DNA from: Mesorhizobium sp.
Lineage (GTDB): Bacteria > Pseudomonadota > Alphaproteobacteria > Rhizobiales > Rhizobiaceae
Reading direction: 5' to 3'
Length of the DNA: 64,000 nucleotides
Assembly: GCA_004020875.1 (NCBI GenBank)
Contig: SAPZ01000016.1
Coordinates: 62,001 to 126,000, forward strand
Positions within the stretch are counted from its first letter, which is position 1. Every line of letters begins with the position of its first letter. The notes below the pieces were generated by a model that saw nothing but the letters and a program-made list of their open reading frames with translations, searched no databases and was not told the origin of the DNA. This document shows, piece by piece, positions 32,416 through 41,504 of this stretch. Made by a program: the position numbers and the translations under genes.

Positions 32416-33357
32416 ATGACCGACTACAAAACCCTCATCGACGCCGAGACCTGGGCCTTCATCGAGAAGACCAACTCCTATTATCCGCCGGACACGATCG
32501 ACTACACGATCACCCAGCAGCGCGCGATCTACGACCGGATGTGCCGGGAGTTCTTTGCTGGCTATCCGCAAGGCGTGACCGCCGAGACGACCGCCGTTGC
32601 CGCACCAACCAACAGCATCTCGATCCGCATCTACCGCAACGCCGTTCCGAACAAATCCGCGATGGTGCTCTATATCCATGGCGGCGGCTTCATCCTTGGC
32701 GGGCTGGACAGCCATGACGATGTCTGCGCCGAGCTTTGCGCCCGCACCGGCTTCGAGGTGGTTTCGCTCAACTACCGGCTGGCGCCGGAGCATCTGCATC
32801 CGGCCGCCTTCGACGACGCCATGGACGCCTTCGAATGGGCCGCCAAGACCTATGATCGCGCGATCGTGCTCTGCGGCGACAGCGCCGGCGGCAATCTTTG
32901 CGCCGCCGTCGCCCACGCTACGCGCGGTCATGAAAAGAAGCCGGCCGGCCAGGTGCTGATCTATCCGGGCCTCGGCGGCGACCACTCGAAGGGCTCTTAC
33001 GTTACGCATGCCGAGGCGCCGATGCTGACCGTGCGCGACCTCGACTTCTACAAGCATGTCCGCACCGGCGGCGTCGATATGACCGGCGACATCACGCTCT
33101 ACCCGCTTGCCGATGCGGATTTCGCGAACCTGCCGCCGACCGTGCTGATCACCGCGCAATGCGACCCGCTGTCGTCCGACGGCGAAGCCTATCGCGACCG
33201 GGTCGTCGCGGCCGGCGGACGCGCCTTCTGGTTCGAGGAGCCCGGCCTCGTGCACGGTTATCTCCGAGCCAGGCACATTGTGGGCCGTGCGCGGACCAGC
33301 TTCACCCGCATCGTCGAGGCAGTTTCGGCGCTCGGTCACGGCGACTGGATCTGGTAA
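32416..33357 (+). CDS. Alpha/beta hydrolase of the hormone-sensitive lipase family
   Basis: Cytoplasmic carboxylesterase of 313 residues. HSL-family motifs are intact: oxyanion hole HGGGFILGG (near residue 93), nucleophile serine in GDSAGGN (near 155) and, further on, the Asp and His regions (TAQCDPLSSDGE and PGLVHGYL). The ATG at 32416 lies just after the RIME element; a longer frame from 32269 would be encoded in the repeat. Whether it belongs to the carnitine operon is unclear; a role in removing an acyl group from carnitine esters is possible but not shown. Confidence 0.85.
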   Translation: MTDYKTLIDAETWAFIEKTNSYYPPDTIDYTITQQRAIYDRMCREFFAGYPQGVTAETTAVAAPTNSISIRIYRNAVPNKSAMVLYIHGGGFILGGLDSHDDVCAELCARTGFEVVSLNYRLAPEHLHPAAFDDAMDAFEWAAKTYDRAIVLCGDSAGGNLCAAVAHATRGHEKKPAGQVLIYPGLGGDHSKGSYVTHAEAPMLTVRDLDFYKHVRTGGVDMTGDITLYPLADADFANLPPTVLITAQCDPLSSDGEAYRDRVVAAGGRAFWFEEPGLVHGYLRARHIVGRARTSFTRIVEAVSALGHGDWIW

Positions 33358-33712
33358 CACCCCAGGGCGCTTTCCGCTCCGCTATCCTCCGATGAACCTT
33401 TCCGCTCCGGCCCGCGACTGATGGCCAGGCGCCGCGATGATGCGGCCGGAAAGGAAAGCCGCCATGCCCAGAAATCCAGGGAATTCGCGGTCTCCGGGAA
33501 CAGCGGGAGTCGACCGTGACCACCGCCTTCGGGACGAGGTCGACGCGCTGGGCTTCCGGCTGATTCCGTTGACCCTGCGGAAGAGCCGTCGTATCGTCGC
33601 GAAGAGGAAAGCAGACAATTCGATCGGGGAAGAACGTGCTGCAACGCCGCGCCTTGCCCTGGTTGGCGCGGCAGGAATGGACGTTTCTCCCAGCGGCTTC
33701 GGGGGGAGTACG
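33358..33712 (+). promoter_or_regulatory. Long leader region of the secreted-protein operon
   Basis: This gap of 355 bases has no gene I can support. It holds an inverted repeat GCCGCGCC (33646-33653) with GGCGCGGC (33665-33672) about 40 bases before the start codon at 33713, and probably the promoter of the two secreted-protein genes. In-frame upstream extension of the following gene lacks a signal-peptide start and was not accepted. Confidence 0.4.
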
Positions 33713-35689
33713 ATGTCTGTCGTTCGCGGCTCGTTCCTGCGTTCTCACGGCGGCCGTTTGTGCCGCGCAATCGCGACAGGAAGCGGAATTCTCGCTTTGG
33801 CGCTGTCCGCCGGCCTCTTTCTCGGCGGCGCCGCGCAGGCGCAGGACACCCAGATCATCTATCCCGGCTCAATGGCGGTCACCGGCTTCCCCGGCACCAT
33901 CATTCCCGATTTCGACCAGGGTCTGCCGCCTGGCGTCGACCCGGTCGACGAGACCTTCATCGACACGTCTCGCGCATCCTTGCGCATTTTCGACGTTTCG
34001 CATCTCGGCGGCCCAGCTTCGGGTCAGCTTGTCTTCACGCCGCCTCCCTTCGAGGTGACGGCCGGGCAGATCGGCGAGGTGTTCGGCCTCGCCTATGACG
34101 ACGGCGTGCGCGACGGCGTGCCCTCGGGCATTCCCAACCTCTATGCGGCAGCGACCTCGCTGCACGGCATCGAGATCGTCACGCCGGATGCCGACAATGA
34201 CGGAAGGCCGGAGCGGCAGCGCCGCGGCGCCGCGGGCGCGGTCTTCATGGACGGCCAGTTCGGCACTGAGAATGGCGGCGGTCCGGGCACGATCTGGAAG
34301 ATCGACGGCATCACGGGTGCTGTCTCCAAATTCGCCGACATCGACATCAACAGCGGGCCGGGCATCGGCAATCTCGCCTTCGATCCGGCCCATCGCGAAT
34401 TCTTCGCGTCGGATCTCGACACGGGGCTCATTCACCGCATCGATATCGAGGGCAATCTGATCGACAGCTTCGATCATGGCGTCGCCGGGCGCCCTGCCCA
34501 TGGGCTCGCTCCGGTCGCCGACGACGGCGTCGTTATGGACATCCAGGCTGCCGCTTTCGATAGCGAAGATCCCGCGACCTGGGGCTACACGCAGGATGCG
34601 CGCCGGGTCTGGGCCGTGACCTATCATGGCGGCCGGCTCTACTATTCCGTCGGCGAGAAGGCCGAAATCTGGTCGGTCGGCATTGCGAGCGACGGAGGCT
34701 TTGCCGGCGATCCGCGCTGGGAGCTTACAGTCAAGGCGGACCAGGACTACGCCGTCACCGACATCGTCTTCGACAACGAGGGCTTCATGTATCTCGCCCA
34801 GCGCGGCCCGGTCGAAAACCGCTACGACTACAGCCGCTTCGCCTCCTCCGGAAAAGGCGAGCTGATCCGCTACCGGCGCGAGGAGCCGGACGATCCGGCG
34901 ACGGAATCGGCCTGGGTCGAGGTTCCAGAGGAATATGCGGTCGGCTTCCCCCAGGGCAATCGCCAGTCGGCCGGCGGCGTCGACCTGCAATATCGCTACG
35001 ATGCCGAAGGCGATCTCGATACGTCCGTCTGCACCGACACCATCGTCAACACCGGCGACAAATTGCGCGACAATCCCGAACTTGCCGAGCGGCTCGGCGC
35101 CGGCGGACCGCTTGCCGTTCATGGCGTGCAGGTGACGCCAAGCGCACTGGCCAAGCCGGCAAACGTCCCGCCGTTCGGCTCGTGGTTCGTCGACTTCGAC
35201 GGCTATTTCGATGACCCGGACGTCCAAGGCCATGTCGGCGACGTCAAGGTCTGGCACCCCTGTGAGGGCCGCGCCGGCTATTACGAGGAAATTCCCGGTG
35301 GCTATCTGCCTCCGTTCTATCCGCCCGACTTCCCGCCGCCCCGCAATCTGCCGCCCTGCGTCGATGTCGAGGACGTGCACTTCTACTGCACGCCGCGCGG
35401 GCTGCGGGCCGAACTCACTCTCCATGACCACGCCGGCTTCGGCGGCGATTCGATCAAGGCGCAGTCCAGGACGCCCGGCATCGGGGTGACCACCCCCATG
35501 TCGCATGTCCCGGGCAAGCCTTACACGGTCGACATCACCGGCCACAATCCGGGCGACACCGTCAATGTCGGGCTCTGCTTCTACCGCAAGTCAGACCAGG
35601 ACAAGGGTGGCTACTACCCTTGCTGCAAGATGACGCTGCCGCTCAGGACGCCAGCCGTCGACTGCGAAGCGCCGAGGACGGACAGATGA
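33713..35689 (+). CDS. Secreted propeller-like protein, first of a coupled pair
   Basis: A 658-residue exported protein of unknown function. The signal peptide (hydrophobic core GILALALSAGLFLGG) ends at AQA near residue 43. The middle part (about 90-470) reads like a SMP-30/NHL beta-propeller, with repeats such as GTIWKIDGITGAVSKFADID and GLIHRIDIEGNLIDSFDHG. Residues ~552-650 form a separate module with four cysteines (FYCTPRG, NVGLCFYRKS, YPCCKMTLP) that recurs in the next gene. The ATG at 33713 follows GGGGGGAG. The stop overlaps the next start as ATGA, so the two are translated together. Confidence 0.8.
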   Translation: MSVVRGSFLRSHGGRLCRAIATGSGILALALSAGLFLGGAAQAQDTQIIYPGSMAVTGFPGTIIPDFDQGLPPGVDPVDETFIDTSRASLRIFDVSHLGGPASGQLVFTPPPFEVTAGQIGEVFGLAYDDGVRDGVPSGIPNLYAAATSLHGIEIVTPDADNDGRPERQRRGAAGAVFMDGQFGTENGGGPGTIWKIDGITGAVSKFADIDINSGPGIGNLAFDPAHREFFASDLDTGLIHRIDIEGNLIDSFDHGVAGRPAHGLAPVADDGVVMDIQAAAFDSEDPATWGYTQDARRVWAVTYHGGRLYYSVGEKAEIWSVGIASDGGFAGDPRWELTVKADQDYAVTDIVFDNEGFMYLAQRGPVENRYDYSRFASSGKGELIRYRREEPDDPATESAWVEVPEEYAVGFPQGNRQSAGGVDLQYRYDAEGDLDTSVCTDTIVNTGDKLRDNPELAERLGAGGPLAVHGVQVTPSALAKPANVPPFGSWFVDFDGYFDDPDVQGHVGDVKVWHPCEGRAGYYEEIPGGYLPPFYPPDFPPPRNLPPCVDVEDVHFYCTPRGLRAELTLHDHAGFGGDSIKAQSRTPGIGVTTPMSHVPGKPYTVDITGHNPGDTVNVGLCFYRKSDQDKGGYYPCCKMTLPLRTPAVDCEAPRTDR

Positions 35690-38600
35690 GCGATCTCGCC
35701 CATTCCCGCTTCGCCTCGCGCAAAACCATCATGGAGACGATCATGAAACCCCTGTCATATGCCAGGCGCGGCGCGCGCTGGCTGATGGCGGCCGGTATCG
35801 CGGTCGCCATGATGCCGGCCCTGCCGGTGCTCGCCCAGGACCAGGCTCCTGCCACGACCAATCAGGCCGCCAATCCGGCACGCGGCATCAATGCGGAACT
35901 CGCGCGTATCGTGCCGTTCTTCACCAAGAAAGGTGGCCAGAGAAGCTGCGATACGGTCGAGTATGTCCTGACCTTCGGCATCCACGGCGACCCGCAGGAC
36001 TTCGACCGGCCAAGCGTGGCTGCCTTGCTCAAGGCGACAAGGCTCGATTTCAAGGACCAGCTGCCGCACGGCTTGCAGATCGTCGGCGTCAATGTCGCCG
36101 GCGACGGCACCAGCGCCTCCGGCGGACCGCTGCCCGCTGCTTCAATCAGCACGTCGGCCGGCCCGAACGACACGGCGAACATCTCCAACTTCCGCATCAG
36201 CGCTGCCAACCTCGATGGCGTCGGCGCCGCCAACGAACGCGTCATCACCTTCCGCATCACCGCCAAGATAGACCATGCGACCTTCCCCGTGCCGGCGGCG
36301 GTCGACAACCAGGGTGAGATCAAGGTCTCGCTGCGTGGCGGACCGGCAACGACCATCCCTTCGCAGGATCCGGACAAGCCAGACGACGGCGATTTCCTCA
36401 CCGGGGTGAAAACCTCGATCAAGATCGACCCGACCAAATGCAACCCGCCGCCTCCGCCTCCCGGCAAGGAATGCTTCAAGGTCGAACGCGGCACGGTCGA
36501 TTGCGTACCCGGCGGCGGCGCCTTCATCTACCACATGCCGGTCGGACCCGAGATGGGCGGCAAATGGGTGCAGGTGGCGACGACCACTCCCGGCATCAGC
36601 ATCGTTCCCGACACGCAGAAGGTTCCGGTCGGCGGCGGCGTGCTGAACTGGAAGATCATCGGCGCCTCCCCGGGCGAGACCATCCACCTCATCGTCACCG
36701 GCATCGAGACCTATGCCGGCCCGAAGGAGGGTTGGGGGCTCTGCTGCACGCAGGTCATCGACATCGTCATCCCGCGTGACCTGAGATGCCCGCCGAAGGA
36801 CAAGGAGCCGGACCTAAAGGTCGAGAAACATGCCGATGTGCCACGCTGCACGATGGCCGGCGGCTGCGACTTCACCATCGCCGTCACCAATGTCGGCGAC
36901 GCGCCCTATAACGGCAAGATCGTGCTCGACGAGGTGACGTTGCCGGCCAACTCCGTGCTGACTTCCGGGCCGAATGTGCCCTGGGTCTGCGTGCCCGGCA
37001 CGACACCGATGACTTGCACCTATCCGGCGACGACGCTCAACCCCGGCGCCTCCGTCAACCTCAAGCTCGGCTTCAAGCCGGCGGGCGGCTGGCAGGGCAG
37101 CGTGCTGCGCAACTGCGCCGCCTATGACTACCAAGCCAGCGGCAAGCCGCTGTTCGGCAGCCAGCAGGACGACCGCGGCTGCGCTTCGATCCCCATCTGC
37201 CGCCGTGGCGATCGCGATCCGCAGTGCAACCCGCCGGTCGAGAAGAAGGTCGACCTGATCCTGAAGAAGCGCGCCCGCACCCCGGTCTGCACGCCGGAGG
37301 GCGTCTGCTCCTTCGTGATCGACATCATCAACAACGGCACTGGCACCTATAACGGGCCGCTGACGGTGATCGACACCTATCCGGGCGGCGCGCCGACCTC
37401 GTCGACCTTCGGGCCGAGCCCGCCATGGGCGTGCGGACCGAACGGGCCCGGCCAATTCCGTTGCGACAATGCCGGCATCTCGCTGCCTCCGGGTGCCTCG
37501 ACGCCGATCGTCGTCAAGGCGGTGATGCCGGCAAACTACCGGCCGGACACGGTCGAGAACTGCGCCGAGGTGAAAGGCATTCCCGGCGAGGTCGACCTCG
37601 CCAACAACAAGGCTTGCGCCACCGAGCGCATCCGCCATCCGAATGGCGGTCAGCCTGGCCTGCGCATCACCAAGACCTGCGGCGGCGATCAGCTCGTGGG
37701 TGCTGGGATGGTTTCCTGCCGGATCACCGTCAGCAATGCCGGCACCGCGACCCCGACTGGCCCAGTGCGCGTGAGCGATGCCGCGACGCTGGTGTCGAGC
37801 GGAGCGCCGGTGCAAGTCCAGACAGTCACCCCTGACGGTGCGGACTGGGCTTGCGGATCGGTGCCTGCCAACACGCTGTCTTGCCAGATTCCCGGCGCCG
37901 TGATGACGCCCGGAACCAGCCGGCACTTCGACGTGACGGTGAGCGGCAATGGCGCGTTCGAGAACTGCGCGCGCGGCAGCTTCGGGCCGGCGCCGGGTGA
38001 CGACATCGTTTACCCGATCGGCCAGGCCTGCGAGAAGGGCGGCGGCGCCTCCACCATCCGTGTGGAGAAGACCGGCGACGCCGAATGCCGGCCGGGACAA
38101 CCATGCTCTTTCGAGATCACCATCACGAACGATGGGCCGAACCCCTTCTCCGGTCCCCTCCGCATCGGCGATGCGATCGGCGTGGAGGGTCTCGGCCGGC
38201 TGGATGGCGTTCAGATCACCTCGATCGATCCGCCTTTCGGCTGCTCGCCGGAGCCGACGACGCTGCCCGCGTCCTGCATCGCCAACCTGAAGCTGGGAGC
38301 CGGCGAAAGCCACAGCCACAACGTCACCGTGACCCTTCCCCAGGATGGGCGGCTTGCCGCTCTTCAGGGAACGGTCAGCGGCCAGAACTGCGTCGGCGTG
38401 CTTCCTCCGAATACGCCGGTGCAAGGCGGCGGCGACGTGCTGTCGCGCGACCTGACCAACGTCCAGGGCGATCGCGGCAAGGCTTATGCGTGCCACCCCT
38501 TCACCATCAGGCATGAGGTGAAGAATCAGTGCTCGTTCGGACTGGTGATGAACTCGGCCGGCCGTTGCGTCTGCCCGGAGGGCACCACCTTCCGCAATGG

Positions 38601-39540
38601 CCAGTGTTCGAGCAGCGGGGGGACGTCCGGCGGAGGCACCAAACTTCTGCCGCTGCCCCCACCGCCCCGCTGTGTCCTGCTGCAGGGCCAGATCCGGACG
38701 GCGGACGGACGCTGTGTCTGCCCGCGCGGGACCGATCTCGAGAACGGCAAATGCGTGCGGAGCGACATACCGGAAGAGCCGCAGTGTACGCTGCGTCCAG
38801 GCCAATACCGCGACCAGGACGGCAATTGCGTCTGTCGCCGTGGCGAGCTGGTGAACGGTGTGTGCCAGGTCGTCCCGCCTCGATGCACGATCCGTGGCGC
38901 GGTGCCGACTTCCAACGGCAATGGCTGCACCTGCCCGGACGGCACGCATCTCGACCGCATTGCCAAGGCTTGCGTGCCCGACAGACAGCCGCCGGTCCAG
39001 TGCGGCATCCGCGGTCAGGTCCGAAACGGTGACGGCGATTGCGTCTGCCCGAGCGGTACGGAGGTGCGTGGCGGCGCCTGCCGGCCGATCGTGTCGAGGC
39101 AATGCCCGATCCGAGGCCAGGTGCGCGACGCCAACGGCAATTGCGCCTGCCCGGACGGCCTGGAAGTGCGCGGCAAGGCCTGCCAACGGCCGAAGCCGAG
39201 CCAGGAGCAGTGCACCATTCGCGGCCAGGTCCACAACAAACGGGGCGACTGCGTCTGCCCTCGCGGGACCGAGGTTCGCAACGGCGCCTGCCGCAAGCCG
39301 CAGGTGGAATGCGCGCCGGGTGCGGAGTTCATCGACGGACAGTGCCAGCCAGTCTTCACCCGGCGGCGTTGCCCGGCCGGCATGACCGGGCGGTTCCCTG
39401 ACTGCACGCCTATCCGCAGGCAGCCGGGTATCGAGATCAACCCCGGCATCCTGCTCAATCCGAACGTGTTGCAGCAACTGGTGCCGCAGCGCCAGCCGCG
39501 GCGCATGTTGCAGGACCCGACAGGCGCGAACATCCAGTAG
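35686..39540 (+). CDS. Large secreted DUF11-like and cysteine-repeat protein
   Basis: A 1284-residue exported protein of unknown function. After a signal peptide (cut near VLA50) come an N-terminal domain (50-250), the module shared with the upstream protein (261-366), four DUF11-like immunoglobulin-fold repeats starting near 375, 521, 656 and 788 (pattern ITKT-C...C-FTI-V-N-G), and from 948 to ~1240 seven four-cysteine repeats of 26-30 residues of the form CTIRGQVR..GDCVCPRGTEVRNGAC, plus a partial eighth. The tail is basic and Pro/Gln-rich. There is no membrane anchor or sorting signal. The start at 35686 (MSDLAH) is chosen for the ATGA overlap and GAGGACGG site. A surface or matrix protein rich in disulfides is the likely product. 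Confidence 0.82.
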   Translation: MSDLAHSRFASRKTIMETIMKPLSYARRGARWLMAAGIAVAMMPALPVLAQDQAPATTNQAANPARGINAELARIVPFFTKKGGQRSCDTVEYVLTFGIHGDPQDFDRPSVAALLKATRLDFKDQLPHGLQIVGVNVAGDGTSASGGPLPAASISTSAGPNDTANISNFRISAANLDGVGAANERVITFRITAKIDHATFPVPAAVDNQGEIKVSLRGGPATTIPSQDPDKPDDGDFLTGVKTSIKIDPTKCNPPPPPPGKECFKVERGTVDCVPGGGAFIYHMPVGPEMGGKWVQVATTTPGISIVPDTQKVPVGGGVLNWKIIGASPGETIHLIVTGIETYAGPKEGWGLCCTQVIDIVIPRDLRCPPKDKEPDLKVEKHADVPRCTMAGGCDFTIAVTNVGDAPYNGKIVLDEVTLPANSVLTSGPNVPWVCVPGTTPMTCTYPATTLNPGASVNLKLGFKPAGGWQGSVLRNCAAYDYQASGKPLFGSQQDDRGCASIPICRRGDRDPQCNPPVEKKVDLILKKRARTPVCTPEGVCSFVIDIINNGTGTYNGPLTVIDTYPGGAPTSSTFGPSPPWACGPNGPGQFRCDNAGISLPPGASTPIVVKAVMPANYRPDTVENCAEVKGIPGEVDLANNKACATERIRHPNGGQPGLRITKTCGGDQLVGAGMVSCRITVSNAGTATPTGPVRVSDAATLVSSGAPVQVQTVTPDGADWACGSVPANTLSCQIPGAVMTPGTSRHFDVTVSGNGAFENCARGSFGPAPGDDIVYPIGQACEKGGGASTIRVEKTGDAECRPGQPCSFEITITNDGPNPFSGPLRIGDAIGVEGLGRLDGVQITSIDPPFGCSPEPTTLPASCIANLKLGAGESHSHNVTVTLPQDGRLAALQGTVSGQNCVGVLPPNTPVQGGGDVLSRDLTNVQGDRGKAYACHPFTIRHEVKNQCSFGLVMNSAGRCVCPEGTTFRNGQCSSSGGTSGGGTKLLPLPPPPRCVLLQGQIRTADGRCVCPRGTDLENGKCVRSDIPEEPQCTLRPGQYRDQDGNCVCRRGELVNGVCQVVPPRCTIRGAVPTSNGNGCTCPDGTHLDRIAKACVPDRQPPVQCGIRGQVRNGDGDCVCPSGTEVRGGACRPIVSRQCPIRGQVRDANGNCACPDGLEVRGKACQRPKPSQEQCTIRGQVHNKRGDCVCPRGTEVRNGACRKPQVECAPGAEFIDGQCQPVFTRRRCPAGMTGRFPDCTPIRRQPGIEINPGILLNPNVLQQLVPQRQPRRMLQDPTGANIQ

Positions 39541-39570
39541 CATCAAGCCGCAGTTTGCCGACTGAACGAG

Positions 39571-39605
39571 AACCCGCCGGAGCGATCCGGCGGGTTTCTT
39601 TTCCA
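39571..39605 (+). terminator. Intrinsic terminator of the secreted-protein operon
   Basis: AACCCGCCGGA pairs with TCCGGCGGGTTT around GCGA and runs straight into TTTCTTTTCC. This is the best-formed Rho-independent terminator of the window, 30 bases after the stop codon. Confidence 0.92.
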
Positions 39606-39727
39606 CATCACAGCAGGCGAGCGATGCGCCCGTCTGAAAACATGCTTCCCCTTGGCCGGTTCATGGTCTAGGCAATCGCCCTGACAGGCGCGCGGCCGCG
39701 CGCAGGACTGCCGGGAGAATTTGCGCC

Positions 39728-40405
39728 ATGAGCAAGAAGACCCTGATCGCGCCGTCGGTGCTGGCGTCGGATTTTTCCAAGCTGGGCGATGAGGTCGAGG
39801 CAGTCGCGGCGGCGGGCGCCGACTGGATCCATCTCGACGTGATGGATGGCCATTTCGTGCCCAACATCACCTTCGGCCCACCGGTGATCAACGCGATCCG
39901 CAACCGCACCAAGGCCTTCTTCGACTGCCATCTGATGATAGCGCCGGCCGATCCTTATCTGGCGGCCTTCGCCGAAGCCGGCTGCGATGGCATGACAGTG
40001 CACGCCGAAGCCGGGCCGCATCTCGACCGCTCTCTGCAGACCATCAAGAGCCTCGGCAAGAAAGCCGGCGTCTCGCTGAACCCGGCGACGCCGGAGACGG
40101 CGATCGAGTATGTGCTCGACCGGCTGGACCTGATCCTGATCATGACCGTCAATCCGGGTTTCGGCGGACAGGCCTTCATCCCGGCGATCGTCGAGAAGGT
40201 GAAGCGGGTGAAGGCGCTGATCGGCAGCCGGCCGATCCACATCGAGATCGATGGCGGCGTCTCGGCCGAGACGGCGCCACTTGTGACCGCGGCCGGCGCC
40301 AATGTGCTGGTGGCGGGCGCCGCTGTCTTCAAGGGCGGCAGCGTCGAAGCCTATCGGGCAAATATCGAAGCAATCAGAGGGGCCGGCGACAAGGCCGCCA
40401 GTTAA
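39728..40405 (+). CDS. rpe: Ribulose-phosphate 3-epimerase Rpe
   Basis: Interconverts ribulose-5-phosphate and xylulose-5-phosphate in the pentose phosphate or Calvin pathway. The 225-residue TIM barrel has all family motifs: APSVLASDFSKLG, the metal site WIHLDVMDGHFVPN, HLMIAPADP, MTVNPGFGGQAFI with the catalytic residues, and EIDGGVSAETA with phosphate-binding VAGAAVFKG. The start follows GGGAGAA. Monocistronic between two unrelated units; functionally downstream of xylulokinase encoded 18 kb away. Confidence 0.95.
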   Translation: MSKKTLIAPSVLASDFSKLGDEVEAVAAAGADWIHLDVMDGHFVPNITFGPPVINAIRNRTKAFFDCHLMIAPADPYLAAFAEAGCDGMTVHAEAGPHLDRSLQTIKSLGKKAGVSLNPATPETAIEYVLDRLDLILIMTVNPGFGGQAFIPAIVEKVKRVKALIGSRPIHIEIDGGVSAETAPLVTAAGANVLVAGAAVFKGGSVEAYRANIEAIRGAGDKAAS

Positions 40406-40659
40406 ACCTATGCCCGTCAGACCTCACGCGAGAGTTGCACAATCGCCCCGACGGTTGAGCGACTGTTGAATAGATGAGGCTGTGCAGGAACATCCGCTTT
40501 TCCTCCAAATTGTACTTTATCCAATAAATAGACGGTTCGCCCCGCTTTTAAGTCCAATATCATCATCTTCCGCTTGAGGCGTCGTTGCCTCGCTGTATGA
40601 TACGTTTACGAGAATTGCTTCGCCGAGGGGCCCTGGCGCGCCAGGGGCAAGGAGTTCGA

Positions 40660-41397
40660 TTGACAAGCGGAAACATCGAGCCAAGCGTCGCCAAGGGCGT
40701 CAAAAGTACGCTTGCCAGCGCGGTTTACCAGCAACTCCGTGACGATCTGCTGCGCGGAGCTCTGGAAGTCGAGACGAAGTTGCGCGTCGAATGGGTCGTT
40801 TCGCGTTATGGCGCTGGCGCTTCACCGGTACGCGAGGCGCTCAACCGCTTGGCCGCCGAGGGGCTGCTCGGCCGCCACGACCAGCGCGGCTTTTTCCTGA
40901 TGCCGGTCAGCGCCGCGGAATTGGAAGAATTGACGCGGACACGGTGCTGGCTGGAGGAAAGGGCGCTGCGCGAATCCATTGCTCATCGCACGGCCGAATC
41001 GGAAGAACAGCTGGTGCTGGCCCTCCACCGCTTGGCCCGCGCGGAGCGCCGCCTGCCGGAAGATCCCTCGACCAACAATCCTGAATGGGAGAAGCTGCAC
41101 CGGGCTTTCCACCGGGCACTGATCTCGGCATGCAGGTCGCACTGGCTGATCGGCTTTTGCGACCAGCTTTCCGACCAGGCCTCGCGCTACCGGCTGATCT
41201 CGCAAGACGCGCCAGGAATGGGGCGCGACGATCTCGGCGAGCACCGCATCATTGCCGAGCGCACCCTGGACGGCGATGCCGACGGCGCGGTCGAGGCGCT
41301 TCTCAATCACTACCGCCTCACAGCGGCTCTGTGCATGGAAGGCCTCGCCCAGGGCTATGACCCGAGAGCCGGCAAGTCGCAACGCCGTCGCAAATAG
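40660..41397 (+). CDS. GntR-family (FCD) regulator, probably of malonate genes
   Basis: Transcription regulator of 245 residues with an N-terminal winged helix (LASAVYQQLRDDLLRGAL ... ASPVREALNRLAAEGLL) and a C-terminal FCD ligand-binding domain (RCWLEERALRESIAHR, HRAFHRALISACRSH). The start is taken as TTG at 40660 because AAGGAG lies five bases upstream; ATG codons further up at 40597 lack any site and would add a basic stretch. Its gene directly precedes matB on the same strand, so a MatR-like control by malonate is inferred. The 40406-40659 stretch upstream is AT-richer and must hold the promoter. Confidence 0.8.
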   Translation: MTSGNIEPSVAKGVKSTLASAVYQQLRDDLLRGALEVETKLRVEWVVSRYGAGASPVREALNRLAAEGLLGRHDQRGFFLMPVSAAELEELTRTRCWLEERALRESIAHRTAESEEQLVLALHRLARAERRLPEDPSTNNPEWEKLHRAFHRALISACRSHWLIGFCDQLSDQASRYRLISQDAPGMGRDDLGEHRIIAERTLDGDADGAVEALLNHYRLTAALCMEGLAQGYDPRAGKSQRRRK

Positions 41398-41504
41398 CGG
41401 ATTGGCAAACCACGCGGCTTTTTGCTCCGGCCGCCAAATCTGATATTCGCTCAGGCAAGCGCAACGCATGGGCCATTCGGCTTCAGCGCGGCTGAGAGAG
41501 ATGC

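Noticed and set aside
33302..33770. Minus-strand frames in the gap before the secreted-protein pair
   Set aside because: Several overlapping Arg-rich frames without start signals or motifs; no evidence for coding.
33713..39540. Secreted pair considered as an RTX toxin, contact-dependent inhibition or adhesin secretion system
   Set aside because: No RTX nonapeptides, no haemagglutinin repeats, no transporter or immunity gene adjacent; signal peptides indicate plain Sec export.
36814..39606. 930-codon open frame on the minus strand opposite the large secreted protein
   Set aside because: It mirrors the GC-rich plus-strand gene, has no ribosome-binding site or known motif, and the plus-strand frame has signal peptide, repeats, coupling and terminator.
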